Positions 1 to 8,870 of a DNA stretch of 64,000 nt are shown one piece after another (within the stretch, counting starts at the first letter, position 1; each line of letters opens with the position of its first letter). A program made the translations under genes and the position numbers. Location: contig CAVPIA010000007.1 of assembly GCA_963704875.1 (NCBI GenBank), positions 124,001 through 188,000 of the forward strand, written 5' to 3'. This stretch comes from CAMYOC01 sp963704875 (lineage in GTDB: Bacteria > Pseudomonadota > Gammaproteobacteria > Steroidobacterales > XN24). Below the pieces are notes generated by a model. The model worked only from the letters and a program-made list of their open reading frames with translations. It had not been told where the DNA came from and searched no databases.

Positions 1-2
1 AG

Positions 3-1298
3 CCTGGCAACCCGCTCAGGATCGCGATTCGGGATACCGCCGCCCAGGATCGGACACTTGAGAGCGCCTCTATCTCCCCTCGTACCCGCTGGATGATCGT
101 GCTTGGGATCATTGCGCTGATCGCGGTATCCGCTGCTGTGTATCCCGCCGCGCAACGATTCGCTGCCGCGGATCGCTCGGTGCCGCTGGATCGGCTCAGG
201 CTCGCCACGGTTTCGCGCGGCGATTTTGTGCGCGATGTTGCGGTTCGCGGGCGCGTGGTCGCCGCGGTCAAACCGACGGTCTATGCCCCGGCTGACGGCG
301 TCGTCACCCTGGCCGTCGAGGCGGGTGACACTGTTGATGACAACCAGGTACTCGCCTTCGTTGAAAGCCCGCGATTGGCCAATCAGCTGGATCAGGAACG
401 AGCAACGTTGCAGCGAATGGAGACGGAACTGACCCGTCAGGAAATCGAGAAAAAGAAGCTCGAACTGAGCAATAAGCAGACGGCCGATATGGCCGGCGTC
501 AAGGTGGTCGCAGCGGAACGGGAGCTGCGCCGGGCACAGGCCTCGTGGGACGAACAGATCATCAGTCTGCAGGACTATGAGAGAGCCAAAGACGAACTCG
601 CTCGCGCCCGACTTGAATTCGATCACGCGCATGCCAACGCCACGCTGGAAAGCGAAAGCCTGGGTTTCGAGCTGAGAACTCGGGCGCTTGAAATAGATCG
701 TCAGCAATTGCTCGTTGACGATCTTGAGCGGCGTGTTGCCAAACTGGAAGTGCGTTCACCGGTCGCTGGTATGGTCGGTGCACTTGCGGTGGAGCAGAAA
801 GCGCAAGTCACAGAAAACCTGCCGCTGATGACGGTGGTAGACCTGACTGCATACGAGATCGAGATCCAGGTGCCGCAGGAATACGGCGATGACCTCGCGC
901 TTGGCATGCCGGCCGAGATCAACTTTGGCGGCGCCAATGTCGCCGGCGCAATCACTGCTATTTCACCGGAAGTCAAAGAGAACCAGGTGACCGGACGGGT
1001 GCGCTTTGTCGACCCGCCGCCGTCTGGACTGCGTCAGAACCAGCGCGTATCTGCGCGGATTTTGCTGGAGTCACGTAATAACACGCTGACCGTACAACGC
1101 GGACCATTCTTTGACAGCGGCAACGGCCGCATCGTCTATGTCGTCGAAGACGGCATGGCCTACCGGCGGGATATCCAGACCGGTGCGACCAGCATCGCCG
1201 ACGTGGAGATTCTCGCCGGTCTCGACGAGGGCCAGACCATCATCATCTCGGACCTGGCCCAATTCGAAGGGGCCGAGACCGTACTTCTCCAGAACTAA
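3..1298 (+). CDS. HlyD/MacA-type efflux periplasmic adaptor (5'-truncated by window edge)
   Basis: Periplasmic adaptor (membrane fusion) subunit of an ABC export system. The frame is open from the window edge to an ATG at 93, and the 30 upstream codons read like the usual cytoplasmic N-terminus of this family (an IRDTAAQD-type peptide), so the true start is probably outside the window. From the ATG there is one membrane anchor (about residues 1-20), a lipoyl/barrel-sandwich half with VYAPADGVV near residue 65, a long charged coiled coil (about 95-215), the second lipoyl half (VRSPVAGMVG), then beta-barrel and membrane-proximal domains. It sits 22 bp before the ATPase gene, so it is the first visible gene of a four-gene operon. 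The substrate is unknown. Confidence 0.85.
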   Translation, partial: PGNPLRIAIRDTAAQDRTLESASISPRTRWMIVLGIIALIAVSAAVYPAAQRFAAADRSVPLDRLRLATVSRGDFVRDVAVRGRVVAAVKPTVYAPADGVVTLAVEAGDTVDDNQVLAFVESPRLANQLDQERATLQRMETELTRQEIEKKKLELSNKQTADMAGVKVVAAERELRRAQASWDEQIISLQDYERAKDELARARLEFDHAHANATLESESLGFELRTRALEIDRQQLLVDDLERRVAKLEVRSPVAGMVGALAVEQKAQVTENLPLMTVVDLTAYEIEIQVPQEYGDDLALGMPAEINFGGANVAGAITAISPEVKENQVTGRVRFVDPPPSGLRQNQRVSARILLESRNNTLTVQRGPFFDSGNGRIVYVVEDGMAYRRDIQTGATSIADVEILAGLDEGQTIIISDLAQFEGAETVLLQN

Positions 1299-1320
1299 GA
1301 CCAGGAATGAGGGAAACGAC

Positions 1321-2049
1321 ATGCTCGAAATGCAGCACATCAGCAAGATCTACCGGACGAATACCGTGGAGACCCATGCACTCCGCGACTTCAACCTGCA
1401 GGTCGAAGAAGGCGAATTCGTCGCGGTCAGCGGGCCATCCGGTTCCGGCAAGACGACATTCTTGAACATCGCCGGCATGCTGGAGGACTTCACATCGGGC
1501 AGCTACACGCTCGACGGTAAAGATGTGAGTAACCTGAACGACGATGCCCGGTCCGGGATACGCAACGAGAAGATCGGCTTCATCTTCCAGAGTTTCAATC
1601 TGATCCCGGACCTGAATGTGTTCGACAATGTCGACGTCCCCCTGCGTTATCGCGGGTTCTCAGCTGCTGAACGCCGTAGCCGGATTGAGGAAGCGGTTGA
1701 ACTGGTCGGCCTCGGTTCGCGCATGCGTCACCTGCCCTCACAGTTATCGGGTGGCCAGCAGCAGCGCGTGGCGATTGCCCGTGCGCTTGCCGGCAAACCC
1801 AGGTTCCTGTTGGCCGACGAGCCGACCGGTAACCTGGATTCCGAAATGGCGGATAGCGTGATGGCGCTGCTGGAAGGTATCAATACCGCAGGCACGACAA
1901 TCATCATGGTGACTCATGATATGGAGCTTGCCGGCCGAGCTCCGCGCAATGTCTATGTGCTGGATGGCCTGGTGCAGAGTTCGAGTGACGCCGAGGTGCA
2001 CTCGCATCCTCAGCCGGTCGTGGCCCCGCTTGCCGCAGCCGCGTCCTAG
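1321..2049 (+). CDS. ABC transporter ATPase, MacB/LolD class
   Basis: Cytoplasmic ATP-binding subunit (242 aa) that would power the FtsX-type permeases downstream. Visible motifs: Walker A GPSGSGKT (residues 38-45), Q-loop FIFQSFNLIP, signature LSGGQ (142-146), Walker B LLADEPTGNLD (DE at 166-167) and H-loop VTHD. The frame is open further upstream, but ATG 1321 is chosen because it follows a GAGGGA ribosome site and matches the usual MLEMQHISKIY start. The C-terminal 20 residues are Ala/His/Pro-rich and add nothing known. MacB-like export ATPases act with a HlyD adaptor and an outer-membrane channel; no TolC-like gene is visible here. Confidence 0.92.
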   Translation: MLEMQHISKIYRTNTVETHALRDFNLQVEEGEFVAVSGPSGSGKTTFLNIAGMLEDFTSGSYTLDGKDVSNLNDDARSGIRNEKIGFIFQSFNLIPDLNVFDNVDVPLRYRGFSAAERRSRIEEAVELVGLGSRMRHLPSQLSGGQQQRVAIARALAGKPRFLLADEPTGNLDSEMADSVMALLEGINTAGTTIIMVTHDMELAGRAPRNVYVLDGLVQSSSDAEVHSHPQPVVAPLAAAAS

Positions 2050-2060
2050 GAGCAGGCATC

Positions 2061-3377
2061 GTGTTGCGCTACTACGTAAGACTTGCGTCCAAGAGCCTGT
2101 TGGCCACGCCGGCCATGACCTCGCTGATGGTCGCGACCATCGCATTGGGGATCGGGATCTTCATGGCCGCGGTCACGATTTACTACCTGATGGCCAACAA
2201 TCCGATCCCGCACAAGAGCGATGTTCTCTACGCGGTGCAGCTGGACAGCTGGGATCCGGCGCAGCCGTATCAGGAGAACCGGCCAGAACAAGCGCCCTGG
2301 GAACTGACCTACCGGGACGCGATGGCGCTCAGAGATTCAGACATCCCGGTCCGGCGGGCTGCCATGCACAAAGTCTCACTGGTGATTCAGCCGTCGCGCT
2401 CGGATTTGAAGCCGTTCCAGGCCGAAGCCAGATTGACCGATGGCGATTTCTTCGAAATGTTTGATATCCCGTTTGTTTTCGGATCCGTGTGGAGCCGTGA
2501 AGCGGACGAAACCGGGCAGCAACTGGTGGTGATCAGCGAGTCGCAAAATGATCAGCTTTTCGGTGGGGATGACAGCACCGGTCAGGTCCTGCGCATCAAC
2601 AATGAAGAGTTCACGGTTGTCGGGGTGAGCAAGGACTGGAACCCGATGCCCAAATTCTATGACGTCAATAACGGCGCGTTTGACGACGCCGAACAGATCT
2701 TTATCCCGCTGAACGTTGGCCGGGAGCTCGAGATCTTCTCGTCCGGCAACACCAACTGCTGGAAGGACGAAGACATCAATACCTTCGAGGAGTTCTTGAA
2801 CAGCGAATGCGTGTGGTGGCAGTTCTGGGCCGAGCTACCGACGCCGGACAGCCGACAGGCAATGCAGGCATTTATAGATGCCTATGTGACCGAGCAAAAA
2901 GCGCTCGGGCGTTTTGGCCGGCCATTGAACAATCGCATCACCAACGTCGAAGACTGGCTGGAAGTGCGCCGGGTCGTTCGAAATGACAACAAAGTGCTGA
3001 TCGGGATCGCCTTTCTGTTTCTGGCCGTGTGTCTGTTCAACATCGTCGGACTGATGCTGACAAAGTTTCTCGGCAAGGCACCCCAGATCGGTATCCGGCG
3101 GGCGCTGGGCGCCAGCCGCAGCGAGGTGTTCCGCCAGCAGCTCATCGAAGTCGGAACATTGGGCGCCGCAGGGGGTCTGGCCGGGCTCGGGCTCGCCTGG
3201 CTTTCGCTCAAAGGTATCCAGCAATTGTTCCCCGGGTTTGAGCATCTCGCCAGACTCGATTTGACGCTGGCAGGCGTTGCGATCATCAGCGCCGTGCTGG
3301 CGACCATCGTTGCCGGCTTGTACCCGGCATGGCGAGTGTGTCGGGTCGCCCCCGGCGCTTATCTGCGTCTGCAATAG
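2061..3377 (+). CDS. FtsX-like/MacB_PCD ABC permease 1
   Basis: Inner-membrane permease (438 aa) of the export system. One N-terminal membrane segment (about residues 14-40) is followed by a large periplasmic MacB_PCD domain (about 45-300). Three C-terminal membrane segments form the FtsX domain, with the typical IGIRRALGASRSEVFRQ cytoplasmic loop. GTG 2061 is the start: the ATPase stop codon is 11 bp upstream and TAGGAGCAGG gives a ribosome site. It pairs with the next gene, and paired permeases with a separate ATPase are common in MacB-like operons. Transported molecule unknown. Confidence 0.88.
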   Translation: MLRYYVRLASKSLLATPAMTSLMVATIALGIGIFMAAVTIYYLMANNPIPHKSDVLYAVQLDSWDPAQPYQENRPEQAPWELTYRDAMALRDSDIPVRRAAMHKVSLVIQPSRSDLKPFQAEARLTDGDFFEMFDIPFVFGSVWSREADETGQQLVVISESQNDQLFGGDDSTGQVLRINNEEFTVVGVSKDWNPMPKFYDVNNGAFDDAEQIFIPLNVGRELEIFSSGNTNCWKDEDINTFEEFLNSECVWWQFWAELPTPDSRQAMQAFIDAYVTEQKALGRFGRPLNNRITNVEDWLEVRRVVRNDNKVLIGIAFLFLAVCLFNIVGLMLTKFLGKAPQIGIRRALGASRSEVFRQQLIEVGTLGAAGGLAGLGLAWLSLKGIQQLFPGFEHLARLDLTLAGVAIISAVLATIVAGLYPAWRVCRVAPGAYLRLQ

Positions 3378-3399
3378 AACCTGGCAGAGGAATCAAGTT

Positions 3400-4605
3400 A
3401 TGGAATTCGGACCCATCTGGAGAGCTGGCCTGCGCAACAAGACCGGCCCGGTGCTGATGGCGCTGCAGATCGCGCTGACGCTTGCGGTGATCGTCAACGC
3501 GGTATTTATCATCGAGCAGAGAATCGAAAATATTGCCCGGCCTACCGGAATGGACATCGAGAATATCGTTACTGTCCAGAGCTTTGGTATTGGCGAGGAC
3601 TTCGATCTCAAGGAGAGCGTTCCTGAGGATCTGCGCGCGCTTGAGCAAATACCGGGCGTGATCGCGGTCACCAGTTCGCAGCATGTGCCACTCTCGGGCA
3701 GCGGCTGGGGGACGGAATTTTCCGGCTCCGTCGATGAAGATGCGCCGCGGGCCAATGCCGCTCAGTATTTCGTCAATTCGGATGCATTGAATGCGCTGGG
3801 TGTGCGGCTCGAATCCGGCCGCGGCTTTTCGCCAGACGACATTGAGTATCCTGAAAACTACGGAATCCCCTATTCCCGGGCGATCGTCACCCGGGCCTAT
3901 CTGGATGCTCTGTTTCCGGATGGCGGCGCTACTGCTGGCACAACCATTTATGACAATCTGGGCAACCCCGTCGAAGTGGTCGGCGTGCTCGAACGAATGC
4001 ACGGGGCCTGGGTCGGATGGGACCAGTTGGAGAACGTCGTGCTGGTGCCGCGTGTGATGCCGACTGATTCCACTTACTACATCGTGCGCACTGAGCCCGG
4101 GGAACGCGATCGGGTGATGCCGCAGGTGGAGCAGACTCTGCTGAGCACCAATGATCGTCGCATCGTGAAGTCTCTTCGCACCCATAGCGAGATCAAGGAC
4201 AATAGTTATATGGGCGACCGGGGTATGGCTATCGTTTTGTCGGTCGTCGTCGGATTGATGATTTTGGTCACGGGTGTCGGCATCGTGGGTCTGGCCAGTT
4301 TCTCCGTGCGCCAGCGGATCAAGCAGATCGGTACACGCCGGGCAATCGGGGCAAGACGTCGCGATATCGTCCGTTATTTTGTCCTTGAAAACCTGATGAT
4401 CACGACGGTCGGCGTCGCCCTGGGCGCGGTGTTAACCCTTGCCGTCAATTATTTGCTGGTGGTGAACTTCGAACTCGAACGTCTGGATCCGGTGTACGTT
4501 CCGGCCGGCATCTTGGCGCTGTGGTTGCTCGGCCTGCTGGCCGTGGCCGGTCCGGCGAGGAAGGCCTCATCAATTTCTCCGGCCATAGCGACCAGAACAA
4601 TCTGA
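3400..4605 (+). CDS. FtsX-like/MacB_PCD ABC permease 2
   Basis: Second inner-membrane permease (401 aa), same architecture as its upstream neighbour: N-terminal membrane segment (about residues 17-37), periplasmic MacB_PCD region, three C-terminal membrane segments and the FtsX loop IGTRRAIGARRRDIVRYFV. ATG 3400 is preceded by GCAGAGGAA and lies 22 bp after the first permease. The frame extends upstream into that gene, but the extension has no transporter features. The two permeases presumably form a heterodimer. An imperfect hairpin follows the stop codon and probably marks the operon end. Confidence 0.88.
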   Translation: MEFGPIWRAGLRNKTGPVLMALQIALTLAVIVNAVFIIEQRIENIARPTGMDIENIVTVQSFGIGEDFDLKESVPEDLRALEQIPGVIAVTSSQHVPLSGSGWGTEFSGSVDEDAPRANAAQYFVNSDALNALGVRLESGRGFSPDDIEYPENYGIPYSRAIVTRAYLDALFPDGGATAGTTIYDNLGNPVEVVGVLERMHGAWVGWDQLENVVLVPRVMPTDSTYYIVRTEPGERDRVMPQVEQTLLSTNDRRIVKSLRTHSEIKDNSYMGDRGMAIVLSVVVGLMILVTGVGIVGLASFSVRQRIKQIGTRRAIGARRRDIVRYFVLENLMITTVGVALGAVLTLAVNYLLVVNFELERLDPVYVPAGILALWLLGLLAVAGPARKASSISPAIATRTI

Positions 4606-4615
4606 CTGGTTTGGC

Positions 4616-4642
4616 TCTGGTCTGCCAGGGCGGCAGGCCAGA
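4616..4642 (+). terminator. Candidate hairpin at end of export operon
   Basis: TCTGG (4616-4620) and CTGCC (4622-4626) pair with GGCAG (4632-4636) and CCAGA (4638-4642), with one internal mismatch and a 5-nt loop. No U-tract follows, so this is a weak terminator or a 3'-end protecting hairpin rather than a clear intrinsic terminator. Confidence 0.35.
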
Positions 4643-4959
4643 AATCACCCCTCCGGCAATCGGCTTACGCGCCTGACAAGGTCTCAGCGCAGGCTGCGGC
4701 GCGCTTGACTACCCAGGAGCCAGAGGCGATCACCTGACCGCCTCTACTCCAGGTGCGCAGGCCGAAAACACGCCCTCGTCCGGGTCCTTGTCTTCACCCA
4801 TCTCGCCCCGCCCTCAAGCTTGGCTCGCCGCACCAACGTAGTAGTATGCGCTGGTCAGCCCGGCGCAGCGCGGCACAGGCGTCGTTAGCGGTGTGTCGCT
4901 GGCGGCCGTTCGGCCATGCTGACAAGCGGTCCGTTAATCTGTTTTGGGAAAAGTCACCT
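4643..4959. other. Intergenic region without a supported gene
   Basis: About 320 bp between the export operon and the next gene. A reading frame is open into the following gene, but its translation is Arg/Pro/Ser-rich and looks non-coding. No tRNA, repeat or convincing promoter was seen. Confidence 0.5.
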
Positions 4960-5490
4960 ATGCGCATGTCGGTCGAGAATCTGAGTGACATCCGGGCCTG
5001 GGCGCTGCGCAATCAGGACGCCCTGCCGGATCTGGCGCTGCGGCTGGTGTTCGCCAGCGATCTGGCCAAATCGGTCATCGAGCAGGATTCCGCGACCGAC
5101 CTGCAGCGTATCGTCGAAGTCGGCTATGACATCGCGAATCTGATGTGGCGCATCCGTCAGGCCAGCGGCTATCACCCCAGCCAGGAACCCGAGGCGGCGG
5201 GCAGTGACCTTGCGGCCGGCACGAGGGTATTCGTCGACGCAATCCGTCGCGGCATCAGGGACACCGCCGAAATTATTGAATACATCGACAGCAAGATCGG
5301 CAAGTCAATCGAGGTCAGTGAAGTGGTCGGTCAGGACGATGTGCTGGAGATGCCCGAATTCGCCTACCGGACGATCGAGATCGGGATGGACGCCGGCGCC
5401 TACACGTTCACGGACACGGGCAAGCATCCCTGTCGCGCATCGCGGATCAAGAATCTGGCTTCATCAATCAGCAAGGCCCGGCGTATTTAG
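4960..5490 (+). CDS. Unknown protein, 176 aa
   Basis: No family recognised. The protein is soluble, acidic, and probably mostly helical in its N-terminal two thirds, with no signal peptide or membrane segment. The last about 50 residues (DDVLEMPEFAYRTIEIGMDAG onward) look more beta-rich and end in a basic tail. ATG 4960 is chosen because GGGAA lies about 11 bases upstream and residues before it look non-coding; ATG 4966 is also possible. It stands alone, with intergenic sequence before it and a convergent gene after it. Codon use looks like its neighbours, so it is probably real. Confidence 0.6.
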   Translation: MRMSVENLSDIRAWALRNQDALPDLALRLVFASDLAKSVIEQDSATDLQRIVEVGYDIANLMWRIRQASGYHPSQEPEAAGSDLAAGTRVFVDAIRRGIRDTAEIIEYIDSKIGKSIEVSEVVGQDDVLEMPEFAYRTIEIGMDAGAYTFTDTGKHPCRASRIKNLASSISKARRI

Positions 5491-5569
5491 TGGCGTATTT
5501 AGTATTGAGCCGGTCAGCTGAGCATCTGTATTCTGACGATTTCAGCGCTGCTGTGTAGCGACCGCCCAC

Positions 5570-7432
5570 CTATTCCCGCATGGCCGGGTAGTCGATGATT
5601 GCGGCCGGCGGCCAGACAAATCCGGCCTCTTCGATACGCTGGCGAAACACCGGTGCCGCGGCGAGATCGAATGGCGCGCCGCACATACAATCGAATACCA
5701 CTGACCCGAGCATCAACTGGCCGTTTGGCAGCTGATCAAACCAGCTCGCGGTCTGGTTGGCAGTTTCACGGTCGCCGACAATGGCGCTCAAAATGAGCCG
5801 GACATACATCCTCCGCCATCGGCCGGAACTCTCAATCGCTTTTTTGGCCTGTTCCCGTGCATGTGCGGTATCCCCGGAGGCGGCGGCGACATAAGTCAGG
5901 ATGGTCGCACGGCTCCATGAATCATGACTGCTGGCCCGGTCCGCTGCTTCGTCCAATTTACCCATCGCGAGCAAGGCCCTGACCGCGATGTCCTGAAGAA
6001 AGTCCGCATCCAGACCCAGCGCGAGACCACGATCCGCAAACCCCAGGGCCAGCTCAGGCTGTCCAGACCAGAGCGCCGCGGCTGCGGAATTGAAGTAGCT
6101 GAAAAAATCCAGCGGATCGCATTCAATGTACGCTTGATTCTGGATCAGGGCCTGATCGGCAAACCCCCACGCGGGTGCCATCTGGATCCACACGCCTTCG
6201 TCGCAAGTGGTAAACGCCAGTGCAGACGCAAAACGTTCCGGCAAGGCGCCCCAGTTTGATGAGGCCAGCGTCCGGTCGACTTCAATCAATGCCTTCTGTG
6301 CGGGGCTGCGGGCATACGTGCTTGCCGCGGCCAGATCATCCAGGTAATTGACGCCGTGTGCGTCGCGCTCCGATGGCGACACGTCCTCGGCTGTGGAACC
6401 GTGAGCATGCACATCGCTGCGCAGGAAGTAGGCATCGGCAAAACGGGGCTCGAGCCGGATCGCTTCGGTGAACAAGTCCGCTGATTCTTCCAGCATGGGC
6501 ATGTCGATCTCATTGGAATGGGCATCGTAAAACCGTTCCCGACCGCGCTGGAAGTAAATGAAAGCCTCTACGTTGCGAACGCCGGCTGAGAGCATGCGCT
6601 CTCTCTGCGCGTCATCCATCACCACACCCAGGGCCCGGGAGACGCTCTCCGCAATATCGGTCTGCACCTCGAACGTATCCTCGAGAGTCCGGTCATAGGT
6701 CTCCGACCACAGATGGTATCCGTCGTCAGCGCGGATCAATTGCGCGGTGATGCGGGCCTTGTTACCCGAGCGGCGCACGCTGCCCTCGAGCAGATGCGCG
6801 ACGTTCAATGCCTCGCCGACCTCGCGCAAATCCGCGTTCTTGCCCTTGAACTGAAACGAAGAGGTGCGTGCCGTCACCTTGAGGTCCGGAATGCCGCTGA
6901 GCACGTTGAGGATTTCCTCAGACAGACCATCTGCAAAATACTCGTTTTCCTTGTTACCGCTCATGTTCACAAACGGCAATACGGCAATCGATCGGTCTGG
7001 CGCAGGCGCAAATTTTGCCGCGACCAGCGCTGCCGGGTCGGCAGCGGCTTCTTCTTCCGTGGCCGGCATCTCAGCGACCGGCGCGGTTTCAGGGACCAGC
7101 CGGTCCACCACCACCGCGGCGATTGCCAGCAACAGCAGCGCAACGATCAGCGCATTGATCTTGCGACTGGTATGCGCGGCAATGGACTGTCCGGGGTCGA
7201 GATCTTTCTCACGCTTCAAGCCGTCCGGCGTGATCTCAAAGATCCACGAGAAGATCAACACCAGCGGGAAACCGGCCGCCAGGAACAGCACCACGGCTTT
7301 GCCGATCCACTCCGGCAACCCGAGCAACGACACGCCGACATCGGCGACCTGCAGAATCAGCCAGGAGGCGATGACGTAGAGCATCGCGACCCTGAATACA
7401 TTCCGACGCTTGAGTTCTGCGAATAGGGACAT
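5570..7432 (-). CDS. Membrane-anchored TolB-like/TPR protein ('adenylate cyclase-like' annotation family)
   Basis: 620 aa. The N-terminus MSLFAELKRRNVFRVAMLYV is the hallmark start of a large family in environmental proteobacteria, so ATG 7432 is preferred over the longer frame. Three membrane segments (about residues 13-34, 44-67, 92-110) are followed by a TolB-like domain beginning RSIAVLPFVNMSGN (about 150-270; FADGLSEEILNVL, LLEGSVRR). The C-terminal half is helical and TPR-like. These proteins are often labelled adenylate cyclase because some members carry a cyclase or HTH domain, but neither is present here. The role is probably a membrane scaffold or sensor; unproven. Confidence 0.8.
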   Translation of the reverse strand: MSLFAELKRRNVFRVAMLYVIASWLILQVADVGVSLLGLPEWIGKAVVLFLAAGFPLVLIFSWIFEITPDGLKREKDLDPGQSIAAHTSRKINALIVALLLLAIAAVVVDRLVPETAPVAEMPATEEEAAADPAALVAAKFAPAPDRSIAVLPFVNMSGNKENEYFADGLSEEILNVLSGIPDLKVTARTSSFQFKGKNADLREVGEALNVAHLLEGSVRRSGNKARITAQLIRADDGYHLWSETYDRTLEDTFEVQTDIAESVSRALGVVMDDAQRERMLSAGVRNVEAFIYFQRGRERFYDAHSNEIDMPMLEESADLFTEAIRLEPRFADAYFLRSDVHAHGSTAEDVSPSERDAHGVNYLDDLAAASTYARSPAQKALIEVDRTLASSNWGALPERFASALAFTTCDEGVWIQMAPAWGFADQALIQNQAYIECDPLDFFSYFNSAAAALWSGQPELALGFADRGLALGLDADFLQDIAVRALLAMGKLDEAADRASSHDSWSRATILTYVAAASGDTAHAREQAKKAIESSGRWRRMYVRLILSAIVGDRETANQTASWFDQLPNGQLMLGSVVFDCMCGAPFDLAAAPVFRQRIEEAGFVWPPAAIIDYPAMRE

Positions 7433-7519
7433 TGATTCTTGTCGGCTTGCGGGGTCCGCCCCGGATGATGGAGCAAGCTCCGTGATTTGTCGATTGTGAG
7501 GGCCTGACGGCAGAGCGAT

Positions 7520-7594
7520 GCGCGCCTCATGCATCCATATGCGTCAACCCAAATGTATCAACTCATATGCATGACCAATAGGCGCGCGCCTATT
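7520..7594. repeat. Inverted repeats upstream of the TolB-like gene
   Basis: An outer arm GCGCGCCT (7520-7527) matches AGGCGCGC (7580-7587), and CATGCAT (7528-7534) is mirrored by ATGCATG (7567-7573). The right part also contains the perfect 18-bp palindrome AATAGGCGCGCGCCTATT (7577-7594). It lies in the about 300-bp gene-free stretch between the TolB-like gene start (7432) and tRNA-Ala. It could be an operator, or the 3' structure of the tRNA-Ala transcript, which runs leftward through it. Nothing else recognisable lies in 7595-7736. Confidence 0.5.
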
Positions 7595-7736
7595 TTTGGC
7601 GACTGCGCGCGGGCCGTGGCTTCGGCAAACGCTGCAGGCCGCTGCGCATAACAATCCGGAGGGCGGGGCCACTTCCCTGGCTGGTTGATCTGGTGTTGGT
7701 GTGCAAGAAATTGCGCAAGAGAGTTGGAAGCGGAAG

Positions 7737-7812
7737 TGGTGGAGCCGAGCAGAATCGAACTGCCGACCTCCTCATTGCGAACGAGGCGCTCTCCCAACTG
7801 AGCTACGGCCCC
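7737..7812 (-). tRNA. tRNA-Ala (anticodon CGC)
   Basis: 76 nt on the minus strand with encoded CCA. The acceptor 5' GGGGCCG pairs with CGGCTCC and contains the G3-U70 wobble that identifies tRNA-Ala. The D arm GCTCAGTTGGGAGAGC is intact. The anticodon stem CCTCG/TGAGG encloses TTCGCAA, giving anticodon CGC (codon GCG). The T loop TTCGATT is standard. All arms fold, so it appears functional. Confidence 0.95.
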
Positions 7813-7919
7813 ACTTCCGGCGCGCTAGTTTACCACTGCGGAGACCTCTGTCCAGCCACCCCTGACAGCTTCTGTATTGAGGGGTATGCTTGCCGATTGC
7901 CTGGTCGCCGGAGCCTTGA

Positions 7920-8408
7920 GTGAACCCGAGTATTCGCCCCGCCACGCCCGCAGATCAACGGGTGGTGGTTGATTTCAACGCCCGCCTCGCCGAAGAATCG
8001 GAGGGCAAGACACTTGATCCGCAGCGCCTGGAGCCCGGAGTGCGATTGGGTTTGGCCGATGCGGAGCGCAGTGTCTATTTCATTGCAGAATGGGATGGCG
8101 CGCCCTGCGGTCAGATCATGTACACGCTGGAATGGAGCGACTGGCGCAATGGCTGGTGGTGGTGGATACAAAGCGTCTACGTGAAACCAGAGTTCCGTAG
8201 CCGCGGCGTATTTTCCAGCCTGTATCGACACCTGGTCGCGCTGGCCCGTTCGCAGACCGATGTTTGCGGCGTCCGCCTCTACGTCGAAACAGAGAACGAG
8301 CATGCTCAAAACGTCTACCGGGCGCTCGGCATGGACATGACCGGCTACAGGGTCATGGAATTACCATTTACCGGAGAGTCCGAAACTGGAGACACAGAAC
8401 CATGCTGA
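7920..8408 (+). CDS. GNAT-family N-acetyltransferase
   Basis: 162 aa acetyltransferase of the Gcn5-related superfamily, transferring acetyl from acetyl-CoA to an unidentified amine. The fold is readable: the N-terminal strand IRPATPADQRVVVDFN, the central WWWWIQSVYVKPEFRSRGVFSSLYRHL with the acetyl-CoA loop (R/K-SRGV), and the C-terminal VETENEHAQNVYRALGM. Start GTG 7920 has GGAG about 7 bases upstream. Its 3' end overlaps the peroxiredoxin gene by 7 bp, so the two are translationally linked. Substrate cannot be inferred. Confidence 0.85.
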   Translation: MNPSIRPATPADQRVVVDFNARLAEESEGKTLDPQRLEPGVRLGLADAERSVYFIAEWDGAPCGQIMYTLEWSDWRNGWWWWIQSVYVKPEFRSRGVFSSLYRHLVALARSQTDVCGVRLYVETENEHAQNVYRALGMDMTGYRVMELPFTGESETGDTEPC

Positions 8409-8857
8409 AAAAAGGTGATCCCGCACCGGCCTTTGACCTCGCTGACCAGGACGGCGAGCGAGTGACGCTGTCGGGCCTGTTGGAGGACGGACCACTATTG
8501 CTCTACTTCTACCCGGCGGATTTTACCCCTGGATGCACCAAAGAAGCGTGCGAGATCCGCGACATGCATGAAGACATCTCCGATGTGGGTATCCGCGTGG
8601 TCGGGGTCAGCCCCCAGGACGAAGCCAGCCACACACGATTCCGCAAGCGGCACAGCCTTCCGTTTACGCTATTGGCGGATCCAGACAAAACCGCGGTCAA
8701 AGCCTATGGCGTAGACGGTCCGCTCGGCATCAGCGTCCGGCGGGCCACCTTTCTGATCAATACCGACGGCGTTATCGAGGACGTCGTGCTGGCCGATCTG
8801 CTGATCGGCCGACACAGCGACTTTATACGCCAGGCCGTCGCGCAGTACCGGGGATAA
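8402..8857 (+). CDS. bcp: Peroxiredoxin, BCP/PrxQ class
   Basis: 151 aa thiol peroxidase that reduces hydrogen peroxide and organic peroxides, normally recycled by thioredoxin. The active-site stretch FYPADFTPGCTKEACEIRD contains the peroxidatic Cys45 and, five residues on, the resolving Cys50 of the PrxQ/BCP type. The following VVGVSPQD and LLADPDK are conserved landmarks, and length is normal. ATG 8402 lies inside the end of the GNAT gene (7 bp overlap). It may be co-transcribed with that acetyltransferase. Nothing looks damaged. Confidence 0.92.
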   Translation: MLKKGDPAPAFDLADQDGERVTLSGLLEDGPLLLYFYPADFTPGCTKEACEIRDMHEDISDVGIRVVGVSPQDEASHTRFRKRHSLPFTLLADPDKTAVKAYGVDGPLGISVRRATFLINTDGVIEDVVLADLLIGRHSDFIRQAVAQYRG

Positions 8858-8870
8858 GGACCGACCGGCA

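Noticed and set aside
3286..4185. 299-codon antisense frame over the second permease
   Set aside because: Permease motifs are convincing on the plus strand and the antisense product has no recognisable features.
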